The position numbers and the translations under genes were made by a program. Positions 9,074 to 17,249 of a stretch of DNA of 64,000 nucleotides are shown here, in pieces (the stretch's first letter is position 1; each line of letters opens with the position of its first letter). The stretch spans positions 32,691-96,690 of the forward strand of contig PAHO01000044.1 of assembly GCA_002705085.1 (NCBI GenBank), read 5' to 3'. The DNA comes from Phycisphaerae bacterium (lineage in GTDB: Bacteria > Planctomycetota > Phycisphaerae > Phycisphaerales > SM1A02). The notes beneath the pieces were generated by a model. The model searched no databases, was not told the DNA's origin, and worked only from the letters and a program-made list of their open reading frames with translations.

Positions 9074-9630
9074 TGGATGTCGTACACCTTCCTCCATCGC
9101 TTCACGGTGGGGGCATCAACTGGCTGAGCCAAATCAAAGATCAGGCGTGCCTCAAGATGATCAAATTCGTGCTGCCAGACCCGGGCCATCAATCCGCTGC
9201 CGGACAGTTCAAAAGAGTCTCCATGGAGATCCCGGGCCGAAATTCGGGCCCCCATGGGGCGAAGAATCTCCAAACGTAAATCTGGAAGAGAGAGGCATCC
9301 CTCCTCATAGGGCTGGGGAGGTGATCCGCAGAGATCAAGCTCAATGGCGGGATCGACAAATACACGATCCACAGGATCGGCGTCGGGGATAAATGTCACA
9401 AACATTCGCCAGGGAAGACCGACTTGAGGGGCAGCAAGACCAATGCCCGCCGCATCATGCATCAATTCGATCATGCGAGGTGCGACAAGCGAGGCCTCTT
9501 CCACTGAGGGGACGTGAGTGGCTCGCATCCGGAGGCTGAGGTCTGGCCAAGAGACGATGTTCAAGTCAGAAGGTTCGATTATCTCAGTGTATGGGCCGAC
9601 AGGCCTCACTGAGCGAATCTGAGGCAACAT
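9070..9630 (-). CDS. def: Peptide deformylase
   Basis: Removes the N-formyl group from nascent proteins. At 186 residues it has all three metal and active-site motifs: GIGLAAPQVG (62-71), EGCLSLP with metal ligand Cys112, and QHEFDHL with His154, Glu155 and His158. The last motif continues with EA rather than the usual xG. The N-terminus is about 20 residues longer than typical before the WPDLSLR strand, so a later start is possible, but the ATG at 9630 is the only strong candidate. It is followed by fmt with a 4-base overlap. The gene is divergent from the TPR-protein gene with only 37 bases between starts, so the two share a very short control region. Confidence 0.95.
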   Translation of the reverse strand: MLPQIRSVRPVGPYTEIIEPSDLNIVSWPDLSLRMRATHVPSVEEASLVAPRMIELMHDAAGIGLAAPQVGLPWRMFVTFIPDADPVDRVFVDPAIELDLCGSPPQPYEEGCLSLPDLRLEILRPMGARISARDLHGDSFELSGSGLMARVWQHEFDHLEARLIFDLAQPVDAPTVKRWRKVYDIQ

Positions 9631-9667
9631 CTCGTATAGTGAACTTCTTCAAGATTGAGGTTTTGCC

Positions 9668-11149
9668 ATGTTCTTCGGAAAGAAAAAGCCAAAAGATTCT
9701 GCCGAATCCACAACGAACGATGCGCCAGCTTCTATCAGTCCAAATCCCGCCAAGGCGGACCCCTGGTTTCGGCACGCAGAGAATGCGAAAGATTCACTGC
9801 AGCACGCTTACGCCTTGAAGCTTTTTGCCAGCGGCCTCTCATTCGACAACACCAGAGTCGATCTCGCGGACCCAATCTGGTCGTGCGCGGCTGCCCACCG
9901 AGACCAAGGTGGCAAATCTGCACCCTCGGCCGAGAAGAAGGAAATCGACAGCATGGGGCCCTACGGCAAGTTTGCCAGCGCGTATTACGCATGGCTGCGT
10001 GACCTCGGCAGCATCAAAGTAGCGGTTGAATTTATGCGCCAAGCACTTGCATTTGACTCCAAACAGTGGGCAAACCACCACGCAACCACCATCTTCAAGA
10101 TGCACCTCAGTACCAAGACGTCCAAAAAAGGGTGGGTTGAATTGATGCGTTTGTGTGGCGAAGCAAACCACTGGGATCTGGCCCAGCAGGCCGGCGCCAA
10201 GGCTCGAGAACTCGATCCCACTGATGGAGATCTCGACACCGAACTGAAAGACCTCGCCGCAGCCCGGGCCATGACCGAAGGCGGATACACCGAAGCAGCC
10301 GGAAGCGAGGGCGGGTTCCGGAAGATGATCAAAGATGCGGACAAGCAGAAGGAACTGCAGGAGGAAGAGACGCTAGCCGGTGGAGCCGAGACGGCTGCGG
10401 CTCCTCTTGAGCGGGCCCGACAAGCCTACGAGGCCAACCCATCCGACACCAATGCGGTGGCCAAGTTGCTCCAGTTGCTCCGACGAGTTGGAGACCAAGA
10501 AGCTCTCACTGAGGCGAAGCGAGTGGCCCTTGCAGCGTTCAATACAACCTCCGAGTACCGGTTCCGAATGTTTGCCGGAGACTTGGAGATAAAAGCCGCC
10601 GAGCAGCGCGTCGAGGACCGCAGGAAGGCGTCCGCCGAGGATCCTGACAACGACCAACTCATCCTGCAGCTTGAAGAGGCTGAGCGGAGCCTTCAAGAAT
10701 TGAAGCTTTCGGAGTACTCCGAAAGGGTTGAGAAGTATCCAACCGACAGAAAGCGGAAGTATGACCTCGGGACCATCCTGTTCCGGCTCGGCAGAACGGA
10801 GGAGGCGATGGCCCAATTTCAGGCCGCAAAAGACGAGCCTCGCCTTCATGCGGATGCCGCCCACAATTTAGGACTCTGCTTCCACGCTGAAGGCTGGTTC
10901 ATTGAGGCTGTTGCGGAGTTCGATGAAGCTTTGGCCCGAGTCGAGGCGTCGGAGCGTGAAAAGATTTTGGACATGAAATACGACCTCATGCTCGGCCTTA
11001 TTGAGGGCGCCAAGTCTGAAAATGACGCAGAGATGGCGCAACGAGCCAAGTCGATCTGTTCTGAAATCGCCAGAACAAACATTGCTTACCGGGACATTCG
11101 GGATCGCCGCCGAGAAGTCGACGAAGTCATAGGCAAAATCAACGGATGA
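9668..11149 (+). CDS. TPR-repeat protein of unknown function
   Basis: A 493-residue soluble protein without a signal peptide. The start is supported by GAGG ten bases upstream. The N-terminus is Lys/Ser-rich (MFFGKKKPKDS) and probably flexible. Residues about 20-200 and 245-480 are helical repeats of TPR type, for example YDLGTILFRLGRTEEAMAQF and ADAAHNLGLCFHAEGWFIEA, with a charged, coiled-coil-prone segment between (about 225-250 and 310-350). TPR arrays are protein-binding scaffolds; the partner is unknown. The stop codon overlaps the kdsB start (ATGA), so it is probably co-translated with kdsB and the RNase H-like gene. A role linked to the envelope would be a guess. Confidence 0.8.
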   Translation: MFFGKKKPKDSAESTTNDAPASISPNPAKADPWFRHAENAKDSLQHAYALKLFASGLSFDNTRVDLADPIWSCAAAHRDQGGKSAPSAEKKEIDSMGPYGKFASAYYAWLRDLGSIKVAVEFMRQALAFDSKQWANHHATTIFKMHLSTKTSKKGWVELMRLCGEANHWDLAQQAGAKARELDPTDGDLDTELKDLAAARAMTEGGYTEAAGSEGGFRKMIKDADKQKELQEEETLAGGAETAAAPLERARQAYEANPSDTNAVAKLLQLLRRVGDQEALTEAKRVALAAFNTTSEYRFRMFAGDLEIKAAEQRVEDRRKASAEDPDNDQLILQLEEAERSLQELKLSEYSERVEKYPTDRKRKYDLGTILFRLGRTEEAMAQFQAAKDEPRLHADAAHNLGLCFHAEGWFIEAVAEFDEALARVEASEREKILDMKYDLMLGLIEGAKSENDAEMAQRAKSICSEIARTNIAYRDIRDRRREVDEVIGKING

Positions 11150-11892
11150 TCGGCGAGCAAAGGGTCCTGATTGTCCTTCCGGTCCGTCTCGGGTCCACCC
11201 GCCTGCCCCAGAAGGCAATCCTCAGTGAAACCGGAATGCCACTGGTAGTCCATGCCGCACAGAGGGCGGCGCAGTCCACGCATGTTGACCAAGTTGTCAT
11301 CGCCGGAGACCACGAGCTCATCGAAGAGGCCGTGAAGCCCTTTCGAATGACGTACGTCAATACCGGCGATCACCACACATCGGGGTCCAGCCGCTGTGCC
11401 GAGGTTCTGGAATCCCTAGATGCGGACATTGTCGTCAACGTCCAAGGGGATGAGCCTGAGGTCTCGCCTTCGCATATCGACGCCGTCATCGAGTCCATGG
11501 CTGATCCCAGCGTGGAGTGCGCAACCTTGGCCTGCCCATTGGACCCAGATGACCTACACAACCCAAACGTTGTGAAAGTCGCGCGGTCATTCGACGGTCG
11601 GGCGCTGTACTTCAGCCGCTCGCCAATCCCTTTTGACCGAGACGGCACTGGTTGCATGCACTGGCGTCACGTTGGCCTCTACGCGTACAGGCCTCAGATA
11701 CTGCGGGAGTTTTGCCAATGGGCCCAGAGCCCTCTTGAAAAAATCGAACGACTCGAACAACTCCGCCTGCTTGAACATGGGATCTCTATTCGAGTTGTCA
11801 CCCATGGCGAGCCATCTCCCCCAGGAGTTGACACCGCCGAGCAGTACCAAGCATTTGTTGAGCGATGGCGCAAAGAGAACATCGAATGTTGA
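11146..11892 (+). CDS. kdsB: 3-deoxy-manno-octulosonate cytidylyltransferase (CMP-KDO synthetase)
   Basis: Activates KDO with CTP to CMP-KDO, the donor for the LPS inner core. The 248 residues contain the family signatures VLPVRLGSTRLPQKAIL near the N-terminus, SSRCAEVL (family form SGTDRxAE), VVNVQGDEPEV, YFSRSPIPFDR, HVGLYAYRPQIL and LEKIERLEQLRLLEHG. All are at normal spacing and the length matches the family (about 245-250). The ATG overlaps the TPR-protein stop by four bases. The 3' end overlaps the next gene by seven bases. Its presence indicates a Gram-negative outer membrane with KDO-containing LPS, in keeping with genomic data on planctomycetes. Confidence 0.95.
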   Translation: MIGEQRVLIVLPVRLGSTRLPQKAILSETGMPLVVHAAQRAAQSTHVDQVVIAGDHELIEEAVKPFRMTYVNTGDHHTSGSSRCAEVLESLDADIVVNVQGDEPEVSPSHIDAVIESMADPSVECATLACPLDPDDLHNPNVVKVARSFDGRALYFSRSPIPFDRDGTGCMHWRHVGLYAYRPQILREFCQWAQSPLEKIERLEQLRLLEHGISIRVVTHGEPSPPGVDTAEQYQAFVERWRKENIEC

Positions 11893-12845
11893 CCATCATT
11901 GGGCTCGATGAGGCAGGGTTTGGACCACTGCTCGGCCCTCTTTGCACCGGAGCATCATCTCTCAGCCTTGATTTCGACCCCGCCGACGGCCCTCCTGATC
12001 TTTGGGCCCGCCTTGATTCAGTCGTGGGAAAGAGTCCACGAACCTCTGACATTCCCGTTGCCGACTCCAAAAAGTTGAAAAGCAGTTCCAAGCTCCCCCT
12101 TCGAAACCTCCTTGCAGGGCTTGTTCCTTTTGTTGAAGTCGCCACCGAAACCGAAATCAAAACGGATGAAGATCTGCTGAACGCGGTCGGCGTCTGTGAC
12201 TTTGGACCGTTCGCGGGCGAGGCGGTCGGCCTGGACGAACTTGATGGTCTTGACCATGGCCAAAGGTCCCTGCGACGAGCCAAACTTGATCGAGCTTTGA
12301 CATCGTCAGGCATCGTCGTGGAAGCGGTTCAGGCCACCGCGACCCACCCCAGGCGGCTCAACGAACTTTTTGACGAACTCGGCAACAAATCTTCAGCCAA
12401 CACCACCCTGCTTTTTGCGCTGCTTCGGGACGTGCTCGGCACGGAGAAGCACCATCCGAACCCTCGGGTGGTCGTCGACCGACAAGGGGGATTGATGCGG
12501 TACCACGCACTTTTAACCACGAAATTCCACGGCGCTACCATCAACACGATTGCCGAATCCCCTGAAATCAGCCGGTACTGCGTCGAACGGCATGAAAAAT
12601 CTCTTCACATCGGATTTGAAACCAAGGCCGATTCGACACACTTGACCGTTGCCTTGGCGTCGATGGCCGCAAAGACGGTCCGAGAACTCCTGATGGGCCG
12701 CCTCAACACGTTCTTCGGCCAAAAGCGGCCCGACTTGAAGCCGACCGCGGGCTACGTTCAGGACGGTCGACGCTGGCTGGCTGATATCGGGGATCTCCCT
12801 GAACGACTCGGCATCCCACGACGGCATCTGGTCCGAGACCGGTGA
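11886..12845 (+). CDS. Divergent RNase HII-like (RNase H fold) protein
   Basis: 319 residues starting at the ATG at 11886, which places the GLDEAGFGPLLGPL motif at residue 6, just where RNase HII proteins have GIDEAGRGPLAGP. Putative metal ligands: Asp8 and Glu9, an Asp near 198 (VVVDRQGG) and Asp249 in TKADSTHL, followed by VALASMAAKTVRELLM, which matches the family's IAAASILAKVTRDRLM helix. VADSKKL (about 66) matches the family DSKKL. The Arg of DEAGRG is Phe here, and a stretch of about 90 residues between DSKKL and the third Asp is longer than in RNase HII. Cleavage of RNA in RNA/DNA hybrids is likely but unproven; it may be a specialised paralogue. It overlaps kdsB by seven bases. Confidence 0.72.
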   Translation: MLTIIGLDEAGFGPLLGPLCTGASSLSLDFDPADGPPDLWARLDSVVGKSPRTSDIPVADSKKLKSSSKLPLRNLLAGLVPFVEVATETEIKTDEDLLNAVGVCDFGPFAGEAVGLDELDGLDHGQRSLRRAKLDRALTSSGIVVEAVQATATHPRRLNELFDELGNKSSANTTLLFALLRDVLGTEKHHPNPRVVVDRQGGLMRYHALLTTKFHGATINTIAESPEISRYCVERHEKSLHIGFETKADSTHLTVALASMAAKTVRELLMGRLNTFFGQKRPDLKPTAGYVQDGRRWLADIGDLPERLGIPRRHLVRDR

Positions 12846-12935
12846 ATCCTTCGCCGAGTTCCGCTAGAATCTTCGTTTCGCCGGAACGCCGTTCTGGCTC
12901 CCCCTTTTCTGACTTCATTCCCAAGGATCACATCC

Positions 12936-15044
12936 ATGGCACTCGATCTGAGCAAAGTCCGCAACATCGGCATTTGCGCCCACATTGACGCGGGCAAAAC
13001 CACCGTGACCGAGCGCGTTCTGTACTACACCGGACGCAGCTACAAGATCGGCGAAGTGCACGAAGGCACCGCCACCATGGACTTCCTCGAAGAAGAACAA
13101 GAGCGTGGCATCACGATCCAGTCTGCAGCAACCACCTGCTTCTGGACCAAGGATGATGTGAAGTACCACGTCAACCTCATCGACACCCCCGGCCACGTTG
13201 ACTTCACCATTGAAGTCGAACGCTCCATGCGGGTCCTCGATGGTGCTGTGGTGGTCTTCGACGGCAAAGAAGGCGTCGAAGCCCAGTCAGAAACCGTGTG
13301 GCGACAAGCCGACCGATACGGCGTCCCCCGCATCTGCTTCATCAACAAGATGGACAAGCTCGGAGCGGACTTTGACTTCTCTTACAACTCCATCAAAGAG
13401 CGTCTCGGTGTCATCCCAATTCCGGTGCAAATTCCAATTGGCGCCGGTGACACCTTTGAAGGCATGGTCGACCTGATCACCATGCGGGCCTACTTCTTCA
13501 CCGGCGACAAGGGTGAAGTGGTCGAAGAGCGTGACATCCCTGCAGAACTGCAAGAGTCCGCCACCATGTACCGCTCCGAGATGATCGAAACCGCTTCGCA
13601 ATTCGATGACGATCTGATGGAGAAGTACCTCGAAGACGAAGATGGACTGACCGAAGCAGACATCCGCAAAGCCGTGCGAAAAGCGGTTCTGGGACAAGAG
13701 GGTTACGCAGTGTTCTGCGGATCCGCACTCAAGAACATTGGGGTGCAACGCGTTCTCGACGGTGTGATTGACTACTTGCCCAATCCAACCGAAGTCCCTG
13801 ACGTGGAAGGCACCGACCCCAAGGACGAAGAAATCGCCTTGACTCGGCCCCACAACCCAGATGCCCCATTCTCCGCCTTGGTCTTCAAGATCGTGAACGA
13901 CACCCACGGCGACCTGACCTACATGCGGGTCTATTCAGGCACCCTCGAGCGAGGCTCACGTCTGTTGAATCCTGGCAACAACAAGAAAGAGAACATCTCT
14001 CGAATCTTTGAAATGCACGCCAAGGATCGCGATGCACTCGACTCTTGTGAAGCTGGACAGATCGTCGCCGTGGTTGGTCTCAAGAACTCCATGACTGGAG
14101 ACACGCTGTGCTCAGAAGCAGATCCAATCATCTTGGAGCGGATGCACTTCCCCGACCCTGTGATCTCGATGTCCATTGAGCCACAAACCGCCGATGACCG
14201 CAAGAAGCTTGGCGACGCGTTGGTCACCATTCGCCGCGAGGACCCCTCCTTCCGCTCGGAGTACAACGACGAGACGGGCGAGACCATCATTGCGGGCATG
14301 GGCGAACTTCACCTTGAGATCATCAAGAATCGCCTGGTTCGTGATATGAAAATTGGCGTGAACGTTGGCCAGCCCAAAGTTTCCTACCGAGAATCACTCA
14401 GCGGCGAGGCCAACGAAGTTCGCGGCAAGTTCGTCAAGCAGACTGGTGGTCGCGGTCAATATGGCGATGCCGTGTTGACTGTGAAACCAATGACGCCTTC
14501 CGAAGCCGAAGAGCTTGGATTGGTGATGAAGGACGGCGTCGCCTTCCGTGACTCCATCTCACAAGGTGTCATTCCAAAGGAATACATCCCAAGTGTGGAA
14601 TATGGCGTTCGGGAATGTGCCAAGAGCGGCGTTCTCGGCGGCTACCCCATGGTCAACGTCTTCGTTGACTTGGTGTTTGGCTCCTACCACGATGTTGACT
14701 CCAGCCAAGTCGCCTTCGAACAGGCCGGTCGACTGGCCTTCAAGCTTGCGTGCGAAGAAGCTGGCATCGGCCTGCTTGAGCCCATCATGAAAGTCACGGT
14801 CACCACCCCTGAAGACTTCTTTGGCTCTGTCTCGGGCGATATTTCGTCTCGGCGAGGTCAAATCGTTGATTCAGAACTCCGAGGCATTGTTCGAATCATC
14901 ACGGCAGAAGTCCCGCTTTCAGAAATGTTCGGCTACACCTCCACGCTTCGAGGTCTCACCCAAGGCCGGGCATCGAGCTCCATGGAGCCACTTGAATACC
15001 GCATGCTTCCTCCGCGTTTGGCCGAGGAAGTGTTGAAGGGCTGA
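12936..15044 (+). CDS. fusA: Translation elongation factor G
   Basis: Ribosomal translocase GTPase. The 702 residues match full-length EF-G: G1 AHIDAGKTT, switch [19 protein letters not shown] at G4, then domains II-V with [20 protein letters not shown] and a normal C-terminal region. The start has AAGGA eight bases upstream. There is a 90-base gap after the RNase H-like gene, so it may have its own promoter; TAGAAT at 12865-12870 is a candidate -10 without a clear -35. The tufA, rpsL and rpsG neighbours common elsewhere are absent, so it stands outside a str operon here. ribD follows after five bases. Confidence 0.97.
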   Translation: MALDLSKVRNIGICAHIDAGKTTVTERVLYYTGRSYKIGEVHEGTATMDFLEEEQERGITIQSAATTCFWTKDDVKYHVNLIDTPGHVDFTIEVERSMRVLDGAVVVFDGKEGVEAQSETVWRQADRYGVPRICFINKMDKLGADFDFSYNSIKERLGVIPIPVQIPIGAGDTFEGMVDLITMRAYFFTGDKGEVVEERDIPAELQESATMYRSEMIETASQFDDDLMEKYLEDEDGLTEADIRKAVRKAVLGQEGYAVFCGSALKNIGVQRVLDGVIDYLPNPTEVPDVEGTDPKDEEIALTRPHNPDAPFSALVFKIVNDTHGDLTYMRVYSGTLERGSRLLNPGNNKKENISRIFEMHAKDRDALDSCEAGQIVAVVGLKNSMTGDTLCSEADPIILERMHFPDPVISMSIEPQTADDRKKLGDALVTIRREDPSFRSEYNDETGETIIAGMGELHLEIIKNRLVRDMKIGVNVGQPKVSYRESLSGEANEVRGKFVKQTGGRGQYGDAVLTVKPMTPSEAEELGLVMKDGVAFRDSISQGVIPKEYIPSVEYGVRECAKSGVLGGYPMVNVFVDLVFGSYHDVDSSQVAFEQAGRLAFKLACEEAGIGLLEPIMKVTVTTPEDFFGSVSGDISSRRGQIVDSELRGIVRIITAEVPLSEMFGYTSTLRGLTQGRASSSMEPLEYRMLPPRLAEEVLKG

Positions 15045-15049
15045 AATTC

Positions 15050-16096
15050 GTGACCAATCAACACCAACCTGCCGCCCCGCCTCATTGCGGGGCGGCGGTT
15101 GTTTCTGAGGCGAGAGCCCTGGAATGGGCGGTCAGACTCGGCGCAAAGAGTTGGGTGAGCGCGCGGCCAAACCCTCCGGTTGGTTGCGTCGTGCTGACGC
15201 GTTCCGGGAAGTGTGTTGGCTATGGCCGACACACTTCTCCCGGAGAACCCCACGCAGAAGTAGTCGCTCTGCAAATGGCCGGGTCCCAGTCCAAGGACTC
15301 CACCGTCGTGGTCACCTTGGAGCCCTGCAACCACCACGGCCGGACCCCACCCTGCACAGAACGGATCCTCAAATCTGGAGTCCGTCGCGTCGTGTATGCC
15401 ACCAAAGACCCGAACCCAGCGGCAGAAGGCGGTTCGGACTTCCTGAAGCATCACGGAATAGATGTGGAACACGTGCCGCACCGCCTCGCCGACCGTCTGA
15501 ATGCTCCCCACGTCACTTGGTCGATGAAATCACGCCCACATGTAATTGCAAAATGGGCCCAGTCCCCTGAGGGCAACATGTGCCCGCCGCCAACCCATGG
15601 GCAATGGATCAGTAGCGTCAGGTCGAGAATGGAAGTGCACCGAATCCGAGGACGTGTTGACGCTGTTCTGACCGGTATGGGCTCCGTGATTGCGGATGAT
15701 TGCCTTTTGAGCCCAAGAAATCACAAGCGTCGACAGACCCCTTTGATCGCGGTGGCCTCACGATCCAGATCGCTACCCCCAACCGCCAGAGTTCTTGAAA
15801 ACCCAAGCGTTGAACTGATCACGGAGGGAAATCCTCTGGACCAGTTGAAGGCGCTGCAGCGGCTTGGAGCCCACGTGGTGCTGCTTGAGGCTGGCCCAAG
15901 ACTTCTTCATGCGTATTGGAAGGCAAACCTGATCGACGAGGCTTGGATCTTCGTCGGACCAAAGCCGATGCCGGACGGAACCGGCCGTTCACCGGTGCCA
16001 TCACCTGAGAAGAGGCTGCGGGGCCATCCGAAGGGCTTCACTATGGATCTTGGACCGGACCGGCTGTACCAGATCCCGATTGAATCCAAAGGATGA
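15050..16096 (+). CDS. ribD: Bifunctional riboflavin biosynthesis protein RibD (deaminase/reductase)
   Basis: Catalyses two steps of riboflavin synthesis: deamination of the pyrimidine intermediate and reduction of its ribosyl chain. The 348-residue protein has the zinc deaminase site His68-Ala-Glu70 (GEPHAEV), Cys93 and Cys102 (TLEPCNHHGRTPPC), followed from about residue 160 by the reductase domain (RPHVIAKWAQSPEGN, VDAVLTGMGSVIADD, VVLLEAGPRLLHAYW). The start is a GTG with AAGGG nine bases upstream, right behind fusA. The first 20 residues are extra. The 3' end overlaps the convergent DUF4340-like gene by 56 bases. No FMN riboswitch is visible, which fits its place in a fusA transcript. 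Confidence 0.93.
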   Translation: MTNQHQPAAPPHCGAAVVSEARALEWAVRLGAKSWVSARPNPPVGCVVLTRSGKCVGYGRHTSPGEPHAEVVALQMAGSQSKDSTVVVTLEPCNHHGRTPPCTERILKSGVRRVVYATKDPNPAAEGGSDFLKHHGIDVEHVPHRLADRLNAPHVTWSMKSRPHVIAKWAQSPEGNMCPPPTHGQWISSVRSRMEVHRIRGRVDAVLTGMGSVIADDCLLSPRNHKRRQTPLIAVASRSRSLPPTARVLENPSVELITEGNPLDQLKALQRLGAHVVLLEAGPRLLHAYWKANLIDEAWIFVGPKPMPDGTGRSPVPSPEKRLRGHPKGFTMDLGPDRLYQIPIESKG

Positions 16097-17249
16097 GATC
16101 CTCGCTGGCCGGCAAGATTCGAGCAAGGCCCTCACTCCAGACCGCAACCTGCCCCGCTTCTGCTTGGATTTTTCCGGAAAAGAGAGTGGCCCCTGTCGCG
16201 TCGAAGGCTTCAACGATCATCCCCTCGGCCAAAGTGGAGGCCAGGGCGAAATTCGTGGCAGGAGTCAGCGTCAAAGCGTCAACCAGGGATTGCCCCATCG
16301 GGTCAAAGCGTCCTGACAGTGAACTCCGGCGAACGACTTGATCACCAACAGCAATTGATTCGACACGTTCTGGCGCAGTGGTGGTACAGGTAGGAATCAG
16401 GAACCGGGTCGGGCTGGTCAAAATGAACGCGGCATCATCAGAATCAACGACAAAGACCACGTCCTCACCGCGGACTTGGGCCAAACGGGAGCCATCGGCC
16501 AAGCGTTTCCCGAATCGAACCGAGCGGCTGCCCTGCCCGTCAGTCGCGAGCAAAGACAGTTCCGCAGCTACCGAGAAGAGTCCAGTCGCCAATCGATGGT
16601 CATTCGGATCGACCTCTCCGAGGATTGCAATGGCCAGTTTTTGTTCAACGGCGGCCAGCCAAGTCTGCACAGCGCCCGAATCCGCCGGGGCCAACAACGG
16701 CTCGTGTAAGGACCACGATGCGGCTTTTGAAAGTTCGAGGGCGGGCACGTCGCCGATGGTGATACGGATCTTGTCGGGTGAGATGGAAGGGGGAACAATT
16801 TGAAGCGTGCGAAATGGGGCGAGTCCGAAGCGAATCGGCTCGGCAACTTCAGAACTGGCAGCAAACCAGTTGCCTTCAATGCTTATTTTCACGGGCCCCT
16901 CTAGGTCGAACCAGATCGGGAGATCTTTGGACAGTCCCAGTTCGGGAGATGAAAACCGAAGCGTGTGCTCCGACGAGGTCGCGGGAGGAAGGCACGGCTC
17001 GATTGTTTCAACCTTCGCTATCCAATCTTCAACTTGAAAGTTCGAGAGGCGAGACCGGGCAGGGAATTCAGAGACCCAGCCGCCGGTGTTGACCATGCGC
17101 CACCCCGAAGGGCCTTGGAGATCAACACGGGTGTACTGCCCAAGATCGAGCCGGGGCACACTGCGGGTCGCCAAAGGACGGTCCCAGGCCGACCAAAAGA
17201 CGCAGCCAGCGGTGAACAGAGCGAGAACGAAGGTGGATCGCCATCTCAT
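16041..17249 (-). CDS. DUF4340-like membrane-anchored subunit of a Gld-type ABC system
   Basis: 402 residues with one N-terminal hydrophobic anchor (MRWRSTFVLALFTAGCVFW) and a large beta-rich, presumably periplasmic body. Proteins with this layout next to GldF/GldG-type genes belong to the DUF4340 group; my assignment rests on context and overall shape rather than a sharp motif. The ATG at 17249 shares ATGA with the stop of the transporter upstream and has GAGG eight bases before it, so the longer reading frame to 17411 is rejected. Third gene of an overlapping operon (ATPase, permease/auxiliary, this). The stop lies inside ribD, which reads the other way. Confidence 0.65.
   Translation of the reverse strand: MRWRSTFVLALFTAGCVFWSAWDRPLATRSVPRLDLGQYTRVDLQGPSGWRMVNTGGWVSEFPARSRLSNFQVEDWIAKVETIEPCLPPATSSEHTLRFSSPELGLSKDLPIWFDLEGPVKISIEGNWFAASSEVAEPIRFGLAPFRTLQIVPPSISPDKIRITIGDVPALELSKAASWSLHEPLLAPADSGAVQTWLAAVEQKLAIAILGEVDPNDHRLATGLFSVAAELSLLATDGQGSRSVRFGKRLADGSRLAQVRGEDVVFVVDSDDAAFILTSPTRFLIPTCTTTAPERVESIAVGDQVVRRSSLSGRFDPMGQSLVDALTLTPATNFALASTLAEGMIVEAFDATGATLFSGKIQAEAGQVAVWSEGLARILPASEDLILWIQSGSGTAGPVQDP

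Noticed and set aside
9635..9640. TATAGT as a -10 for the TPR-protein gene
   Set aside because: No acceptable -35 at 16-18 bases and it lies at the edge of the def start region; too weak to list.
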